The notes: generated by a model not told the origin, from the sequence alone. A stretch of DNA of 64,000 nt from Nephrocerus scutellatus (GCA_947095585.1 OX352763.1:114865908-114929907); one strand, 5' to 3'; positions 22,498 to 33,900 are shown, counted from the first letter of the stretch. Program-made: numbers and translations.

Positions 22498-22782
22498 AAC
22501 AAATAGTGGAGCGCGAATTTGAGTTAGTGCAATCCTTTACCTCTCTCAGGTCAACTGTATAGCAGCCGATAACAGCATGGAACCAAAAGTACACGCACGG
22601 TTGCTTAAAGCCGACAAAGCCTTCTATAGTCTATCAAGACTCTTCAAATCAGGAACTTAAGTTAAGGGATACAAAACTGGATGAAATCGGCTCAAAATCG
22701 GGACCGGTGGAGAGACTTTTTGCGGGAGGCCATGACCGGACCCCGGTTGTAGAGTAAAATATACCTAATGATGACGATGATA
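22498..22782 (+). mobile_element. RTE-like fragment nested in an L2-like element
   Basis: It reads FELVQSFTSLRSTV, ADNSMEPKVHARLLKADKAF (post-palm RT), jumps by deletion to NWMKSAQNRDRWRDFLREAM, TGPRL and a stop, then ends in an ATGATGACGATGAT tail. The L2-like reading continues on either side (CTACTATCATCAAC before, ATTCGCCC after). The 3' ATG-type tail matches RTE copies at 42.1 and 58.5 kb. It is younger than the L2 host. Confidence 0.8.
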
Positions 22783-23220
22783 TTCGCCCTAATATTGTAT
22801 AACATTGTTGGGCAGGTACTCCTAAGCCCACATTACACTACTAGACAGAATTCAGAACCGTGAGATTGGTGAGTTAAATATCACTTGAACATCGTAGGAA
22901 TGTTTCCGGCTTGTCACTGTTTAAACGCTTTTTCCACAAGCGTTATTTCATGAAATTTCCAGATGCATTCCGGTCATTTTTCAGCCCAAGCTCATGGGCA
23001 ACCATTAGGCCTATCTTCGGACGTTTGGTTGGTATGTCAAAGATTCCTTCTATAGGCGTACAATAATTATGTGGAATTAATTTCCTAACTCTCTGTTTCC
23101 CCAATTGTATATGCTGCAATCATTTAAGACACATGTGCATAGACATCTCATCTTCTCCTGTTCCTAACGCCAACGCAGTGCTAAGTATTGTAAGGGTGCA
23201 AATCCCTTGAGTGTGTGTAG
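22783..23220 (+). pseudogene. L2/CR1-group retrotransposon C-terminal part
   Basis: Compared with the open 158-codon stretch at 29401-29877, this DNA follows the same text (CATCGTAGGAATGTTTCC, CGCTTTTTCCACAAGCG, ATGTGGAATTAATT, AGACATCTCATCTTCTCCTG) with many frameshifts. It completes the copy begun at 21.95 kb. Confidence 0.75.
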
Positions 23221-23730
23221 TATCAGAAAAAACCAAATTGAAGACACTATTTGCACTGGCGTTATAAATACTGTACTCCAAGCGTAAAGATAGTAAAAAA
23301 TTGAACGCAGCTAATAGCAGGAAAATGCTATAATTCCCAAAACGGGGAAATATAATGTAATTCTGTTGCCTCTGTTCTCAACTTTATGTCGTTTGTCTGA
23401 TATGGTTGTTGTGTTTGCTAGAAATAGGTTTTTGTTTTTGCTCTTTATAAGGAATGGGATATTTTGAATATTTGGCTTAAAACCATCATGTTATTTGCTG
23501 AAATTAAAAAAAAAAAAACCCTTTCTTTTAATTAGAAATTCAGTCTTTTCGATTATATTGAAGACGCAAACTATTTTGTATATTAATTATTGGGAATTTA
23601 TATGACATATTAGGCGAAATAATGGGAATTCACTTATATGGAATTTTTTTTAATTGGGTTGGTGTGGTTTCGACATGAGGACTTTTTTTTTTCATTTTAA
23701 AGACTGTTGCTTACAGAGCAGTGAAAACAA
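23221..23730. other. AT-rich spacer
   Basis: Poly-A and poly-T tracts; nothing else seen. Confidence 0.4.
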
Positions 23731-23734
23731 ACTG

Positions 23735-24560
23735 TTACTATTGCTGTATTCTATTATGCATATATTTTGTAAGAGCTTCTCTGCATTGCTGCCAAATTCC
23801 CCTCCTCTTGGCCGACTTAAGGGCTGACAGCTCTTCACTCCACCATGGAGCTTCATTGCTCACGATGGAAGAGCTTATCGGGCAGCTCGACCCATATGCA
23901 TCAGAGATTGCCCTATTTATCTCACTTACTACACAATCCAGCTCCTGTGGACTTTTGGCCACTCTTTGAACTGAACCGTGTTCTAGGTTTCATCTCAAAA
24001 TGGTTTTAAAAACTTCCCAATTTGTCCTTCTAGGAGTTCTAATCGTGTCCTCCTCTACAAGTCCTCCAAATTCATATAGGATGGTTCTATGATCAGATAG
24101 AGATGGCTCGGAGGAGACCCTCCACCTATTGAGTACTCGTCTCACTGTTGGAGTACCAAAGTTAATGTTGAGTATCTCTTCCATAACCCTAGTTGCAAAA
24201 GTTGGTACCCTGACTACATTATATACATCTAGGTTATCACCAAAAACTCTAAAAGGAACTCACTCCTCTTATTTGTATCGGTGCATTCGTTGTGTGCATT
24301 GGCATCACATCCAATCAGTAGTGGCTTACTGTGCCTTCGGTAATGGTCGACCAGCTCTTGTATCTCTGGGGACGGTATTTTTTGCCAGTCCCCGGGAAAG
24401 TAGGCTATTGCTATTATTATGTCCCGGTTTGTAGCGTCTATACTAAACTGGCACTGGACTGCTACCAGATCCCGGGTCTGAAAGAGATGGTTAATACTAT
24501 TTCTTACGATGATGCCCCACATCATATACTACCTTTGCAACTCTGCTAGACAGATCACGG
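23735..24560 (-). pseudogene. LOA/I-group retrotransposon ORF2, endonuclease and linker
   Basis: Minus-strand pieces: MWGIIVRNSINHLFQTRDLV, IIIAIAYFPGDW, HSKPLLIGCDANAHNECTDT, then NINFGTPTVRRVLNRWRVSS, EPSLSDHRTILYEF and RRTNWEVFKTIL, then SNEAPWWSEELSALKSAKRR. GCDANAH and SLSDHR are the metal-site and catalytic motifs of the endonuclease, and PWW-x-EEL is the linker before RT. The domain is split over three frames. RT and RNase H are missing; the copy is cut at about 23735. ORF1 of the same copy lies just upstream on the minus strand. Confidence 0.85.
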
Positions 24561-24926
24561 ATCTGCACCAGGGTCTTTAACCAGCACAAGCCCTAGATGT
24601 TGGCGGGTTAACATTCTAGCCTCAACTGGGGCTGCCACTTTAGCCTGTGGGTGTTCACCCGGGCTATTTTAATGCTGGCCATACTTTCTACTTAGCTGGG
24701 TGGTGCGATTGCCCCTCCCCTTTCTCTAGCACCAGGTCCTGGATCTCTTCCAGCAACTCGTCTTCACTCCAGTAGTTTGCTCTCTTCCAACTCCCCTAGT
24801 GTGATGTGCGGTTGGTGAAGGGCAGCTAGGTTAACCAAAGTAAGGACATCATTTGTTCTCTCTTTTCCTTCCACGACCTCTATCACACTCTCCCCCTGAA
24901 AATCCATTATGTAAAATCAGGGCGGT

Positions 24927-25640
24927 CTAACTGCCCCTTTGCCGCCCTTGCTCCCTCTTCCCGATACCGTATCGTATCGTTGAGTGGCACGCGGATTTTA
25001 TTGTGCCTCGGCTACGGGAGTCGATGGAGATGGTAGTGATGGTATCCCAGCAGCCGATCACTTTCCACCATTCTCTCTGCAGCTCCTCGTTCTGCGCTCC
25101 GATCAGGAAAATGGATCTTTCCATTCCCTGCCGATTTCTTCGTGGGAGGAACACCGATAATATTATCGGCTTAGGTATATCATCCTCGTCACTAACCACT
25201 AGCTTCGGACCCTTCCATGTGGAAAGGATCGGAGCGTGTGCCTTCAGCCAAACGGCTGTTTCCCCGTCGCAACAATCAAACGGGATCATTCCCGGTCTGA
25301 AGTGGACGCCATCAAAGACAATTTTGACTTTCCAGCCCCTAGCCCACTTCGTTCAGGATAGCCACCTTCAGGTTCGATAGCTGCTCTTGGGTCATGAATT
25401 CTCTCGGATCGTCCTCTGCGAAGATAGCCACCTTCATTCGCTTGGCCGTATCCGCATAACTTTGATGCGGACCTTTGCTATTCTTTGGAGGAGCACTAGT
25501 CGACTGCCCCGTGCCATTCTTCAACCTCTTTTTCTGCCTACGCGGCGGTGTGATAACCGACGGTCACCTCTTGGCCCCTTTGGGAGTTTTCAACAGGAGG
25601 TATTTTCCCTAGTGTGTTCTTACTTTCGTCTACCTCCCTT
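24927..25640 (-). pseudogene. LOA/I-group retrotransposon ORF1 (gag-like)
   Basis: Minus strand from about 25524: basic Ser/Thr/Pro-rich start (KNGTGQSTSAPPKNSKGPHQ), then TAKRMKVAIFAEDDPREFMT and QEQLSNLKVAILNEVG, then after a frameshift DGVHFRPGMIPFDCCDGETA, VWLKAHAPILSTWKGPKLVV and IILSVFLPRR. This is the ORF1 C-terminal domain seen before the endonuclease in these elements (DUF4780-type, from memory). It would bind element RNA. One frameshift splits the protein at about 25290-25340. The downstream 350-bp gap to ORF2 is also element-derived. Confidence 0.75.
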
Positions 25641-25799
25641 CTAGCTTAGGCGGGCTCTTGACTCTGCTTGAGGAGGCTCCGCTAAGACCCCTCCGCAGAT
25701 GATAGTCTGTGACGCCCGGCTCTTTGGTGGATGAGGTGGAAACCTCCGTTTTTTAGGTTCTACATAGTGGCGGTGTGTTAATATTCTTCCTTTGTAATT

Positions 25800-26325
25800 C
25801 CATACAAAATTGCCATCATGGAATGGTTTGTGTGAATTTAATGATTTATTCGTTCAATGAAAAAAATTCCGTTAAAAAGTTCATAGTAGGCATTAATTTT
25901 CAAGAACGCTCTCAACGATTAGATATTCGGATTGAAATATTTCAATAATATCGTCACGAATCTCAAGTATATTACAGAATTTTGAAGAGCATAAAAATGG
26001 TACAAATTACAATCACATTTCACCCTTTTTAAAAATCCATTACTCAATACCTATACTAGCAAGAGCCATCAGCATCATCTTCCACATCATTGACTATCAC
26101 TTAGCGGCACAAAGAAAAGGTAATTCCACCCTTCTGCGATAAAAAAAAAAAAACAATAATTCATCAGTTGGTTGCACTACATATAGGTCCTATAAGCTAT
26201 GTGAGTGCTCTTGAGTGCCAAGGATAAAAACGAATCTAAATCATAAACTTCCTTTCGCTCACATATTAAACGCTGTATTCTGAAACAAACTGAAGTTTTC
26301 CTTTTTCTCTCTTCCCCAAATACAG
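25800..26325. other. Intron-like DNA before the exon
   Basis: AT-rich, no transposon seen. The last 40 bases are pyrimidine-rich (TTTTCCTTTTTCTCTCTTCC) and end in the acceptor AAATACAG. Confidence 0.55.
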
Positions 26326-26388
26326 CTTTCCGAACTGGAGCAAAGGGTTATCGAAGCGGAAGAACGCGCCGAGGAGGCTGAAGATAAG
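26326..26388 (+). CDS. Internal exon of a host gene, coiled-coil segment (63 bp)
   Basis: Seen directly: a polypyrimidine tract and CAAATACAG acceptor, then 63 bases open in one frame, then the strong donor AAG|GTGAGT. The 21 codons read LSELEQRVIEAEE followed by RAEEAEDK, a heptad-like amphipathic helix rich in Glu, Ala and Arg. Codon use is GC-richer than the flanks, with GAG/GCC/CGC codons, which fits purifying selection. The length is a multiple of three, so it can be skipped without changing frame. I do not recognise the protein: the pattern fits many cytoskeletal or scaffolding coiled-coil proteins. The rest of the gene lies outside or is hidden in this window. Confidence 0.85.
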
Positions 26389-28100
26389 GTGAGTTATCCT
26401 TTGTTATTTACTTAATACTTAAAATTGTATTTGAATTTTTGTGAGTTTTGAAGTGAAAGTTAAAAATACATGAGGCAACCATTTCATTTTAAATTTAATC
26501 AGGATATTGCGTATACTGATTCAGAGTTTTAACAAAGAACACGTTTTCCACTGTGTCTCATTGAATTCTGATTAATCTCGATCTCTCCCCTAATGGTAGA
26601 GCTCAACATTATATTTTGGCCTACGAATATGTAAATGTTCCTCCTTTTTTGGAGAATAGAAGTCGAGCTTTATAATCCTATGCATATAAGCAGCGAGTTA
26701 GGGTTCGATTTTTTTAACTTTAACCACAGTTTCTATAGAATGTAGCGAATGTGGTTTTTTCAAAAGCACCGTGGAACAAATGATATTTTATTTGTTGTCG
26801 TTCATCCTTAATGCTTCCATTTTTTTGTGTGATGGTCTGTGGTAAATATTATTTGTATATTGACACACCCATTTTTGGTAAGGAAATTCAGGAAATACTA
26901 CATATTTCCTTTTGTACCGCATTTCACCGCAATTCTTTCTAAAGCACCACGACACGTGTCCTTCATTTCCCTTCTAATGACAGAACGAAACGCTGTTGTT
27001 AGATGATGTTAGAGATTTTCTACTCTCCCTGTCTACTGTCTGTTATCTCAGCATAACGGATAGTTGATTACTGATTTCAATTTAGTGCGCGTATCTTCTT
27101 TGTTTGCCTTTGTTGCATACGAAGCGTGTATGACCATCATTAGGGTAAACAGGACATGCTAACATACCCCAAAACACGTCAACAAGGTAGCTATTAGAAT
27201 AATCCTTCCCGCGGGACTCATTGCGGATTACATTGATTTTTTCCACATCCACATCGCCTTTGAGTGTTTACAGAGAAAAACAAATTGAATTCTTGAATTA
27301 ACATTTAACGGTTAACAGTTAAACATCGAGTTGTTGGTTGTTGCTTTGGTTATTTTTTTCAAATAAGAAAAAGTCCTTCAACATTCTAATATAAGGGATG
27401 GTTTGTTTTGTCTTCGCCTTAGCCAAAATGGAAGTTACGTTACCTTTTGATGAATGTAAAAAAAGGGATTCTGCAGACTCCTTGAGCATCAAACCGTGCC
27501 ATAATCGGGTTGGTTTTACCTCAAACGAATGGTTTCCATGCCTGGTTGTACATCAGAAAGCATCTATTATCCTTTTTTGTGTCTTTGTTGTTCATCATTA
27601 GTTACCCTAATGTACAAATGTGAAAAAAACCGTTCTTACTTTTCTCTGATAGGAAAAAGAAAATAAAGTTCCATTTATCTATCGTTGTGGTTGTTTTTGC
27701 CAAGAAACCTGAGCGATAGTTGGTATACTTTTTTTTTAAAAAAAAAAAAGAAGCTAATTGTTTTCTACATTTAAAGAATTACTTTATTGTGGTAAAAAAT
27801 GCAATTAACGTAATGTAAGGTACGCTGAAGCACCCATTTGCTTGGTAAACGGTGACTGGGATAGAAGTGACGCTGACAAAAGGGAATGTATTCGTAAAGC
27901 ATCTAGAAAATGTGGTTATGCCAAAACAATCCATCATTCCTAACGTTCCTCCACTTTTGGAACCGACTCGTTTTAAGATAAAGGAAGGTAAACCAAACCA
28001 AAACATATCACCAGGAAACTATAAAATTACACGTGAAATGTATTACCAATTAACTGTGACTGTGTGGCGTGTTTCAATGTATGTTTGTAGCCGAAAAACG
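26389..28100. other. Intron-like DNA after the exon
   Basis: AT-rich with poly-A/T tracts. Open frames at 27398-27601 and 27852-28112 have no known domain. Confidence 0.45.
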
Positions 28101-28180
28101 AAGTCTTTTTAAATTCTCTATAATAACTTCGCGTGTCCGTGGCTGGCTGTGAACTGCACACTAAATCTTGTGATGACCCC
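28100..28180 (+). repeat. Leader segment shared with 33.18 kb
   Basis: TTTTTAAATTCTCTATAATA and ACTTCGCGTGTCCGTGG, then ATCTTGTGATGA, closely match TTTTTTAAATTCTCTATATT, AACTTCACTTGCCCGTGTG and ATCTTGCGATCA at 33178-33265. In both places a tandem array follows at once, yet the arrays differ in unit sequence. Confidence 0.7.
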
Positions 28181-28800
28181 ATATATCGGTCAACCCCCCC
28201 TCAGTTACCGACTCCAACCCCGTAGAGCTGTCTTACCATCACCATTCAACTCAGCGACCACGAAAACTATAGAATCCACACTAATATCGGTCACCCCCCC
28301 CCCTCAGGTATCGACCCCATCCTCCTAGAGCTGTCTTACCATCACCGTTCAACTCAGCGACCCAGAAAACCATTTAATCGACATTAATATCGTCCTCCCC
28401 CCCCTCAGTTATCGACCCCATCCCCCTACAGGTGTCTTACCAGCACCATTCAACTCAGCGACCCCGAAAACCATAGAATCGACATTAATATCGCACCTCC
28501 ATCCCCTCAGTTATTGACCCCATCCCCCTACAGGTGTCTTACCAGAACCATTCAACTCAGCGACCCCGACACTAATATCGGTCACCCCCCCCCCCCGCCC
28601 CTAAGTTATCGACTCCATCCCCCTTAGAGGTGTCTTACCATAACCATTCAACTCAGCGACCCCGAAAACCATAGAATCGACATTAATATCCCCCCCCCCG
28701 CTATCAGTTATCGAACCCATCCCCCTAGAGGTGTTTTACCAGCACCATTCAACTCAGCGACCCCGAAAACCATACATTCGACACTAATATCGGTCACCCC
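28181..28800. repeat. Tandem array, about 102-bp unit, six copies, with poly-C runs
   Basis: GTCTTACCA begins units at 28230, 28333, 28434, 28536, 28632 and 28733 (the last as GTTTTACCA). Each is followed by ACCATTCAACTCAGCGACC, a CGACATTAATATCG-like phrase and a run of up to ten or more C, then CAGTTATCGACCCCATCCCC. The core is the same as the 172-bp array at 7 kb. The last unit ends exactly where the L2-like element begins. Confidence 0.9.
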
Positions 28801-28804
28801 GTAT

Positions 28805-29880
28805 TGGCCGGATTCAAATCGAATGCTCACCGCATAAACGCCGGTGTTCCTCAAGGCTCTGTTTTATCTCCGACACTCTTTCTGATTTTCATTAATGATC
28901 TCCTATCCACCACCTCTAATGCACAAGGAGACAGTGCTCACGCTTTCTGCACGCCCCTCTTCGTTACAAGTGGAACTTGAACAACAACGTATGTTAAGCA
29001 CGTTAAATTCTGACCTTGACAGCATAACAAGGTGGGGACTACATAATAGAGTTGAATTTAACGCTTTCTAAAACCTAATGCTGTCTTCTGTCGTCTAAGC
29101 GTAATTTAAACCTCCAACCTTTATCCATGAATGGATCTTGCATCAAAGAAACTGAAAAACTCTCAATTCTCGGTATGTTCGTCAACAACAAGCTTCGTTG
29201 GAACGACCACATATTTGCCACCGCCAAAAATGTTGCGAGATGTTTAGGTTTCCTAAAACGGTGCAAGATGTACTTCACTCCTTTAGATCTGGCTACTACT
29301 TACGTACGCGTATATTCGCCCTAAACTTGAATACAACTAAATTGTCTGGGCAGGTGCCCCCAAGACCACATTACATCTACTAGACAGAGTTCAGAATCGC
29401 GTGTTAAAACTTATTGCTGATGTACATATCGCGAAAACAATCGAATCGCTTGAACATCGTAGGAATATTTCACACCTGTCACTGTTTTATCGCCTTTTCC
29501 ACAAGCGGTGTTCAAAAGAAATAGCCAGATGCATCCCGCCCATTCTTAAACCCATTCGAAATATCCATGCCTCAACTCGAGCTCACGGGCCTATCTTCGG
29601 ACGTACTAACCAATTCAGAGATTCCTTCTTTAGCCGCATGATAGTTATGTGGAATGAATTGCCTGATTCTGTGTTTCCGCATTTGTATGATCTGCATTCG
29701 TTTAAGACACGCGTGCATAGACATCTCATCTTTTCCTCTCCCCAATATCCTAACGTCCACGCTGTGCTAAGCATTATAAGGGTGCCAACCCCTTTAGCGT
29801 GTGTATATTATAAAAATAAAAAAAAGACTATTCATGAATACTTATTGTTAGTTTCTTTGAAAGAAAGATTCAAATAAATA
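28805..29880 (+). pseudogene. L2/CR1-group retrotransposon, RT palm to C-terminus
   Basis: The plus strand reads GFKSNAHRINAGVPQGSVLS, PTLFLIFINDLLSTTS, then (29127-29324) GSCIKETEKLSILGMFVNNK, LRWNDHIFATAKNVARCLGF, and (29401-29877) a 158-codon open stretch from LKLIADVHIAKTIESLEHRR through HLSLFYRLFHKRCSKEIARC to DSFFSRMIVMWNELPDSVFP and HSFKTRVHRHL. GVPQGSVLSP is the RT palm motif. The LFYRLFH-x-RCS and FFSR-x-x-x-MWN-x-LP segments mark the C-terminus of this group. The FADD motif has been deleted between TTS and the next part. The 3' end trails into A-rich sequence. Confidence 0.85.
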
Positions 29881-31015
29881 AAATCCTATGAAAATAAGGG
29901 TAATTTCGTATAAGCCCTAACAACGCCTCTTGCATGTCACATCCACAAAGCATCACTATGCAAAGCTGTCTCCTAATTGTCTTACTTTTCTCGAGTTACC
30001 TACCGGTCCTAAAGTTTATTACAAATTTCCATTTTCTTTAAATCTTTTAAGAGCATCTGTCACTGTGAAGCTAATTCTTACCTAAGACGCAGAAGTGTTT
30101 TCAAGATATTTGTGAAAAAGATTTCCTTATTTATTATTAAAAAAATAATAATCCTATCGCATTAGCACAGAAGTTGTGCATCGAACCGTGCTCTGTATTG
30201 GATTTCCCACTTCTACCATTTACACCACACCTGCAGAATTACTCATAACGCAATGGACCCGCTCTACCCATTTAAGCGATTCGTTTCGTCGAAAGACGGA
30301 AGACATTCGCGAACGACAATAAAGAGGTTTAATTTTAAGCTTTTGGAATGTCTGGTTAATGCTTTGCTTCTTTGGACATTTCTCCTCCTACAGAGACGAC
30401 AAATAAAAGAAAAGACAAAGAAATGCCAGAACGGAAAATGAATAAATAGCGCAGAGACGAATTTGAGAGCAGCAACTCAAATCAAAAAGCAAGGGTGCAG
30501 ACAACCTCTCGATTTTTTTTGCCCTCAGTCGATTTTGTTTTCTTATCGCAAAAAGGGAGCTAATGCTCTAGAGAACTACAGTACAACCTCGGTAAACGCA
30601 ACTAATAGAAATCGGAGATGTTGCATTAATTGAGGTAGTTGCAAAAACCAAGTCACACATTTGCGAGAGTCTGTTTCAATTTTTGCTGGTTGCTCCAAGC
30701 TCTCTGTTTCGCTTTACGCCGCAATTCGGGAATTTTCTTCCTTCTCCTACTGATCATTCCTAAAGAGTTGAAGCTCATCTATGTTTACAGAAATCCAATT
30801 TTGTATAAACAGTCAGTGGGAGTAAATCCTTGGAGTAAATGCTTTGAATATTTTCGCAATGGTCTATAACTCAATCTTTGACACTATTATGAGCAAGATC
30901 ATCTTCTTCTTCCCTTCCTCACTGTTCGACGCAAAGGAATTAGGGTGCAACTGCATGCGTTAACCAACAAACCAATGGCATCGCGCAAATTCCAAGTGTT
31001 CATCCTTGTGTCTTA
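29881..31015. other. Spacer, nothing recognised
   Basis: Open frames at 30253-30441 and 30639-30869 have no domain. No repeats beyond simple tracts. Confidence 0.4.
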
Positions 31016-31019
31016 ATAA

Positions 31020-32960
31020 CTTCCCTTATTTCCAACAAGATGCCAGCTCAGGAAAATCCTGTCAACTAATCCAAAAATGCCTAGCTGTTTGAAAAAAGCT
31101 GATGGCTCGTGGACTACTTCTAGCGAAGAATCGCTAAATCTGCTTCTAGATACCCATTTCCCGGATAGCTCTCATACTACCTACAACACTGATCTAAATA
31201 GATCAATTAGATATAATATCATCTCTCGAGATATAATTGATAAGGACAAATTGCTTTGGGCACTACATAGCTTCAAAGCATATAAATCTGATGGACCCGA
31301 CGGCATAATTCCAGCCGACTTATGTCCAGGACTTCGGACATCATCCTTCCATTGCTGAAGACAATCTTCAAAAGTTGTCTTGATATGATCTATATTCCAG
31401 TAATATGGAGAGAAGTGAAATTGGTCTTCATTCCAAACGCAGGCAAATATTACCACGTCAGTCCAAAAGTCCTCAGAGCCTTTCGTCATTCCTTTTAAAA
31501 ACATTAGAAAGATTGATCGAAATCCACCTTCGTACTAGTATTGACAAAAGACTTCTGTCCGTCGATCAACACGCATACTGCAAGGGTAAATCTGTAGAAA
31601 CAGATCTGCATACGCTAGTACGTTCCATTGAAAACTCCCTTCATCACAAGGTATACTCAATGGCGGTTTTCCTGGACATAGAAGGCGCTTTTAACAACAT
31701 CAAAACATCTGCGATCACAGGTGCGCTGTCAAATTTGGGCGTGAACGACTCACTGGGTGAACTGATTGATCTTCTACTCACAAGTAGGACCATAAATTCA
31801 AGACTTGGTTTGTCGTCTGCCAAAAGATTTGTCAGCAGAGACACCCCGCAAGGAGGTGACCTGTCCCCACTTCTTTGGAACCTGGTGGTGAATGAGCTGC
31901 TGGTTCGCCTGAGGGGGAAGTGATGCGGAGTGATCGCCTATGCGGACAACGTTGCGTCTCAGGAAAGCACCCACACACCTTGTAAGAACTTCTGCAGAAT
32001 GCTCTAAATAAGCTAATAAGCTGGGCAGATCATTGTGGTCTAGGGGTAAACCCCAAAAAAACCGAACTTGTCCTCTTTACGAGGAAGTACAAAATCCCAC
32101 TCGTCAATCCTCCGTCCATCAAGGGCACGAGCTTGACTTTCTCCGATAAGGCCAAATATCTTGGTCTAATTCTGGATAGGCAGCTGAGCTGGAAACCCAA
32201 CATACAAGAAAGAGTCCGTAAAGCCACAGTGGCACTCTTCTCAAGAAAAAAAGACATAGGAAGTAAATGGGGTCTTCCACCGAATATCACTCTGTACACA
32301 GCAGTAGTCAGACCTATTCTGCTATACGGTGTGGCTGTTTGGTGGACTGCATTAGATAAAGCGATCAATCGTGACAAACTAAGCAGACTGCTACACTGGA
32401 CATTCTGCTCAACCTTGCTCCATTCGACATCTTCGGCAGACAACTGGCTGCAAGCGCGGCTACTCACCTCAGAGCAATCTCTCAGTGGACCGTGAATGAT
32501 TTCGGCCACTCTTCTATCCTGAATTCAGTCAGGACTCCACTTGTCAACTTACACCATTCCGCAGCTACACTTCAAAAAAAACTTCCAGGTTACCATCCCC
32601 TCCTGGTCTTCTTGGGAGGAGGGTATCTACTTGGAAAATGAAGGAATTCACTTCTATACAGACGGGTCGAAAACTAATGAAGGGGTTGGCGGAGGTGTCT
32701 CTTCAAAAACAAACTAAATCTAAGTCTCTCTTTCCGTCTTCCTGATAACTGTAGTGTTTTCCAAGCGGAAATCATGGCTATTAAGGAAGCCTTGTCTTGG
32801 CTGAAGAGTAATGTCATATCCACATTTTCTCGGATAGCCAGGCTGCGCTATAGTCCATGGAATCAGTCTCCACAAATTCCATTCTGGCCCGGAATTGCCG
32901 ATCGTCTCTTGAGGACGCATTAGAGCTGCGATGTAAATTTGCCCATTTGACAAACTGAGC
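31020..32960 (+). pseudogene. LOA/I-group retrotransposon, RT and RNase H start (longest copy)
   Basis: In order on the plus strand: LHSFKAYKSDGPDGIIPADL, KTLERLIEIHLRTSID, VDQHAYCKGKSVETDLHTLV, MAVFLDIEGAFNNIKTSAIT (first RT Asp), RDTPQGGDLSPLLWNLVVNE, AYADNVA, WADHCGLGVNPKKTELVLFT, KYLGLILDRQLSWKPNIQER, VRPILLYGVAVWW, then HFYTDGSKTNEGVGGGV (RNase H Asp) and FQAEIMAIKEAL (RNase H Glu). FLDIEGAFNN and TPQGG-x-LSPLLWN are hallmarks of the LOA/I group with RNase H. The catalytic YADD box reads YADN. Open stretches of 172 and 120 codons are separated by frameshifts. It stops near 32960 before the RNase H end. Confidence 0.9.
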
Positions 32961-33177
32961 TATTGAATTCTTTCTTCTAATTTTATTAAAAATGGCTCAG
33001 CAAGCTTTGATTTGCTCGACAATTTCTCGCCACAAATTTTAAGCATGCGAACACCATGCCACCATGGTGTTGCAATAATCGAGGATTTGCGCTCATCGAT
33101 GGTTTCGTTAAGCAAGGTCTTACTGTATACAATTTTACCTCAAACCCCAAGTGCGTTCGTACGCTTCCAAAAAGGGT

Positions 33178-33270
33178 ATTTTTTAAATTCTCTATATTAA
33201 CTTCACTTGCCCGTGTGTTTGTGGGTTTGTGGATTTGTGTGTCATGGAATCTTGCGATCAATTTTTGACC
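33178..33270 (+). repeat. Leader segment shared with 28.1 kb
   Basis: Matches 28100-28180 as described there, and lies directly before the 119-bp array. Confidence 0.7.
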
Positions 33271-33280
33271 CACTTCCCAA

Positions 33281-33900
33281 AATCCTATTTTATTGAAATG
33301 CACACATGCATATCTCCAATGACAACACTTTCTATTAAAATTTGAGAACCCTCGGGCCACGGGGTCGGTGGGCTCCCCTACAAATATTTTACAAAATTTT
33401 ACTCGATTTTCTTCAAATTGTATACACTTGTGTATCTCTGATATACAACACTTTTTGTAAAAATTTTGGAGACCACGGGCCCGGGTTCGTGGGGCCCCAT
33501 AACTTTTTTTAAAAAAATTATCCCGATTTTCTTCAAATTTAATACACATGTGTATCTCCGATAGACAACATTTTTTGTAAAAAATTTGGAGACCCCGGGC
33601 CCCAGGGTCATTGGGCCCCAAAAAAATTAACCCGATTTTTTTAAAATTTTATATACGTGTGTATCTCCGATGGGCAACACTTTTTGCAAAAATTTTGGAG
33701 ACAGGGTTTGGAGGGTCATGGGGCCCCAACAAATTTTTTAAAAAACTTAACCCGATTTTTTTTAAATTTTATATACGTGTGTATCTCCGATGGACAAAAT
33801 TTTTTGTAAAGTTTTTGGAGTGAGGCCCTGAGGTCCGAGGGGTGCCCATATAAATATTTTAAAAATTAGCTCGATTTTCTTCAAATTTTAACAGGACATG
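33281..33900. repeat. Tandem array, about 119-bp unit, five copies plus partial
   Basis: TATCTC landmarks at about 33311, 33430, 33550, 33659 and 33778 give spacings of 119, 120, 109 and 119. Units carry ACACATGTGTATCTCCGAT, TTTTTGTAAAAATTTTGGAG, a GC block (GACCCCGGGCCCC) and a CCCGATTTTCTTCAAATTT segment. Where units are 120 bp (40 codons) the minus strand stays open, producing a 211-codon frame (33621-32986) with a repeated FYKKCC-x-SEIH-x-CI motif. I regard that as an effect of period, not a gene. Confidence 0.92.

Noticed and set aside
25003..25380. 125-codon plus-strand frame
   Set aside because: Antisense to the ORF1 domain of the LOA-like element.
28181..28800. CRISPR-like array
   Set aside because: Units are about 102 bp, nearly identical along the whole length without unique spacers, and the genome is animal.
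32030..32509. 159-codon minus-strand frame
   Set aside because: Antisense to the LOA-like RT thumb region, which gives clear motifs on the plus strand.
32986..33621. 211-codon open frame on the minus strand
   Set aside because: It is the 119-120 bp satellite read in a frame that happens to stay open, plus flanking DNA; no domain and no start context.
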